Source: Brevundimonas sp. (GTDB lineage Bacteria > Pseudomonadota > Alphaproteobacteria > Caulobacterales > Caulobacteraceae). Taken from it: DNA of 64,000 nucleotides. The stretch covers positions 1-64,000 of the forward strand of contig NZ_QFNM01000022.1 of the NCBI RefSeq assembly GCF_003248455.1, in the 5' to 3' direction. Below, in pieces: positions 63,713-64,000 of the stretch. How positions within the stretch are numbered: position 1 is the first letter of the stretch; each line of letters opens with the position of its first letter. The position numbers were made by a program, and so were the translations under genes. Below the pieces are notes generated by a model that did not search any database, was not told the origin of the DNA, and saw only the letters and a list, made by a program, of their open reading frames with translations.

Positions 63713-64000
63713 TCACCCCGCTTGCTCCAGCGCGCTCGTCGTGCTCTCGGCCATCAGGGCGACTGCGTGTTCCAGGAACAGGTCGTTCCGCTCCGCGAAG
63801 CTGTGCGGCTGCAGATACCAGTCCATTGGGACGCACGAATGCCGTGTGTCGATCAAGGCGTTTCGATAGATAGGCGCCAGCCGCTCGAAACCGCCGTGGG
63901 TCGTGGCGAACATCTCGGCCCCGTTGGCCGCGACGTCCTCCTGCCGCAGGATGTACGGCGGCCAGGCGGTAGCCAGGGCAGCGAGACGCGGTTGTGAAGT
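63713..64000 (-). pseudogene. Type III polyketide synthase, N-terminal fragment
   Basis: Minus-strand reading from the window edge gives ATAWPPYILRQEDVAANG, then RNALIDTRHSCVPMDWYLQP and SFAERNDLFLEHAVALMAES, the N-terminal region of chalcone/alkylresorcinol synthases. It meets a TGA right after SALEQAG, before the catalytic Cys region, where DNA joins the ICMT remnant. Hence both genes lost their inner halves. The 5' end lies outside the window. Confidence 0.75.

Overview
The window looks like chromosomal DNA of a high-GC alphaproteobacterium of the order Caulobacterales, most like Brevundimonas. The supports are family content (MmcB, DUF2794, DUF6356, the divergent Fe-S scaffold/YidD/ThrRS cluster, ThpR), a direct-repeat LexA box GTTC-N7-GTTC in front of mmcB, and many short GC-rich palindromic repeats between genes. 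No rRNA, CRISPR array or replication origin was seen. This is inference from gene content; no search was run.

Bases 1-99 are the end of an IS3-type insertion sequence that runs off the left edge. Next comes an AT-richer hydrolase/TPR gene. Bases about 1.5-23.9 kb are a housekeeping block: thrS-yidD-Fe-S scaffold, HAD phosphatase, TPR lipoprotein-like protein, M17 aminopeptidase plus NlpC/P60 peptidase, SOS-controlled mmcB, thpR, a Bax-inhibitor-1 protein, a methyltransferase, DUF2794, a Do-type protease, DUF6356, rlmN, DUF350, a second trypsin-like protease, a two-lobed M16 peptidase, isoaspartyl peptidase, a quinone oxidoreductase, YkvA, an SDR dehydrogenase and tRNA-Gly(GCC) with its own promoter and terminator.

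Downstream of the tRNA the character changes to an accessory metal-resistance region (about 24-62 kb): arsH; a Fic protein with a C-terminal winged helix and repeated inverted sites at its own promoter; a broken cytochrome c-FTR1 iron permease; lpdA; a CYP152-type P450; and an lspA-MAPEG-merR unit behind a textbook MerR promoter, with MAPEG frameshifted. A degraded cation-diffusion facilitator follows. Then comes a long czc-type operon (CzcI-like peptide, czcC, czcB, czcA, CDF, ICMT-like, P1B-4 ATPase, DUF305, membrane protein, acyltransferase). After it lie a zur-like regulator divergent from zntA, DUF411, nadE, a methyltransferase, an AraC regulator and a small membrane protein. A cus operon (Met/Cys-rich secreted peptide, cusC, cusB, cusA, cusF) is divergent from copCD.

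Together the accessory genes cover Zn/Cd/Co (CzcCBA, P1B-4, ZntA, CDF), Cu/Ag (CusCBA-F, CopCD, DUF305, DUF411) and As (ArsH). Two promoters with the same 19-bp MerR architecture, at lspA and at zntA 13 kb away, suggest that one MerR protein serves both. The right end has an unusual HhH plus nuclease-like protein and the scar of a deletion that joined a type III polyketide synthase to its partner methyltransferase. Several gene wrecks (FTR1, MAPEG, CDF, PKS/ICMT) show that this region is decaying or was recently rearranged.
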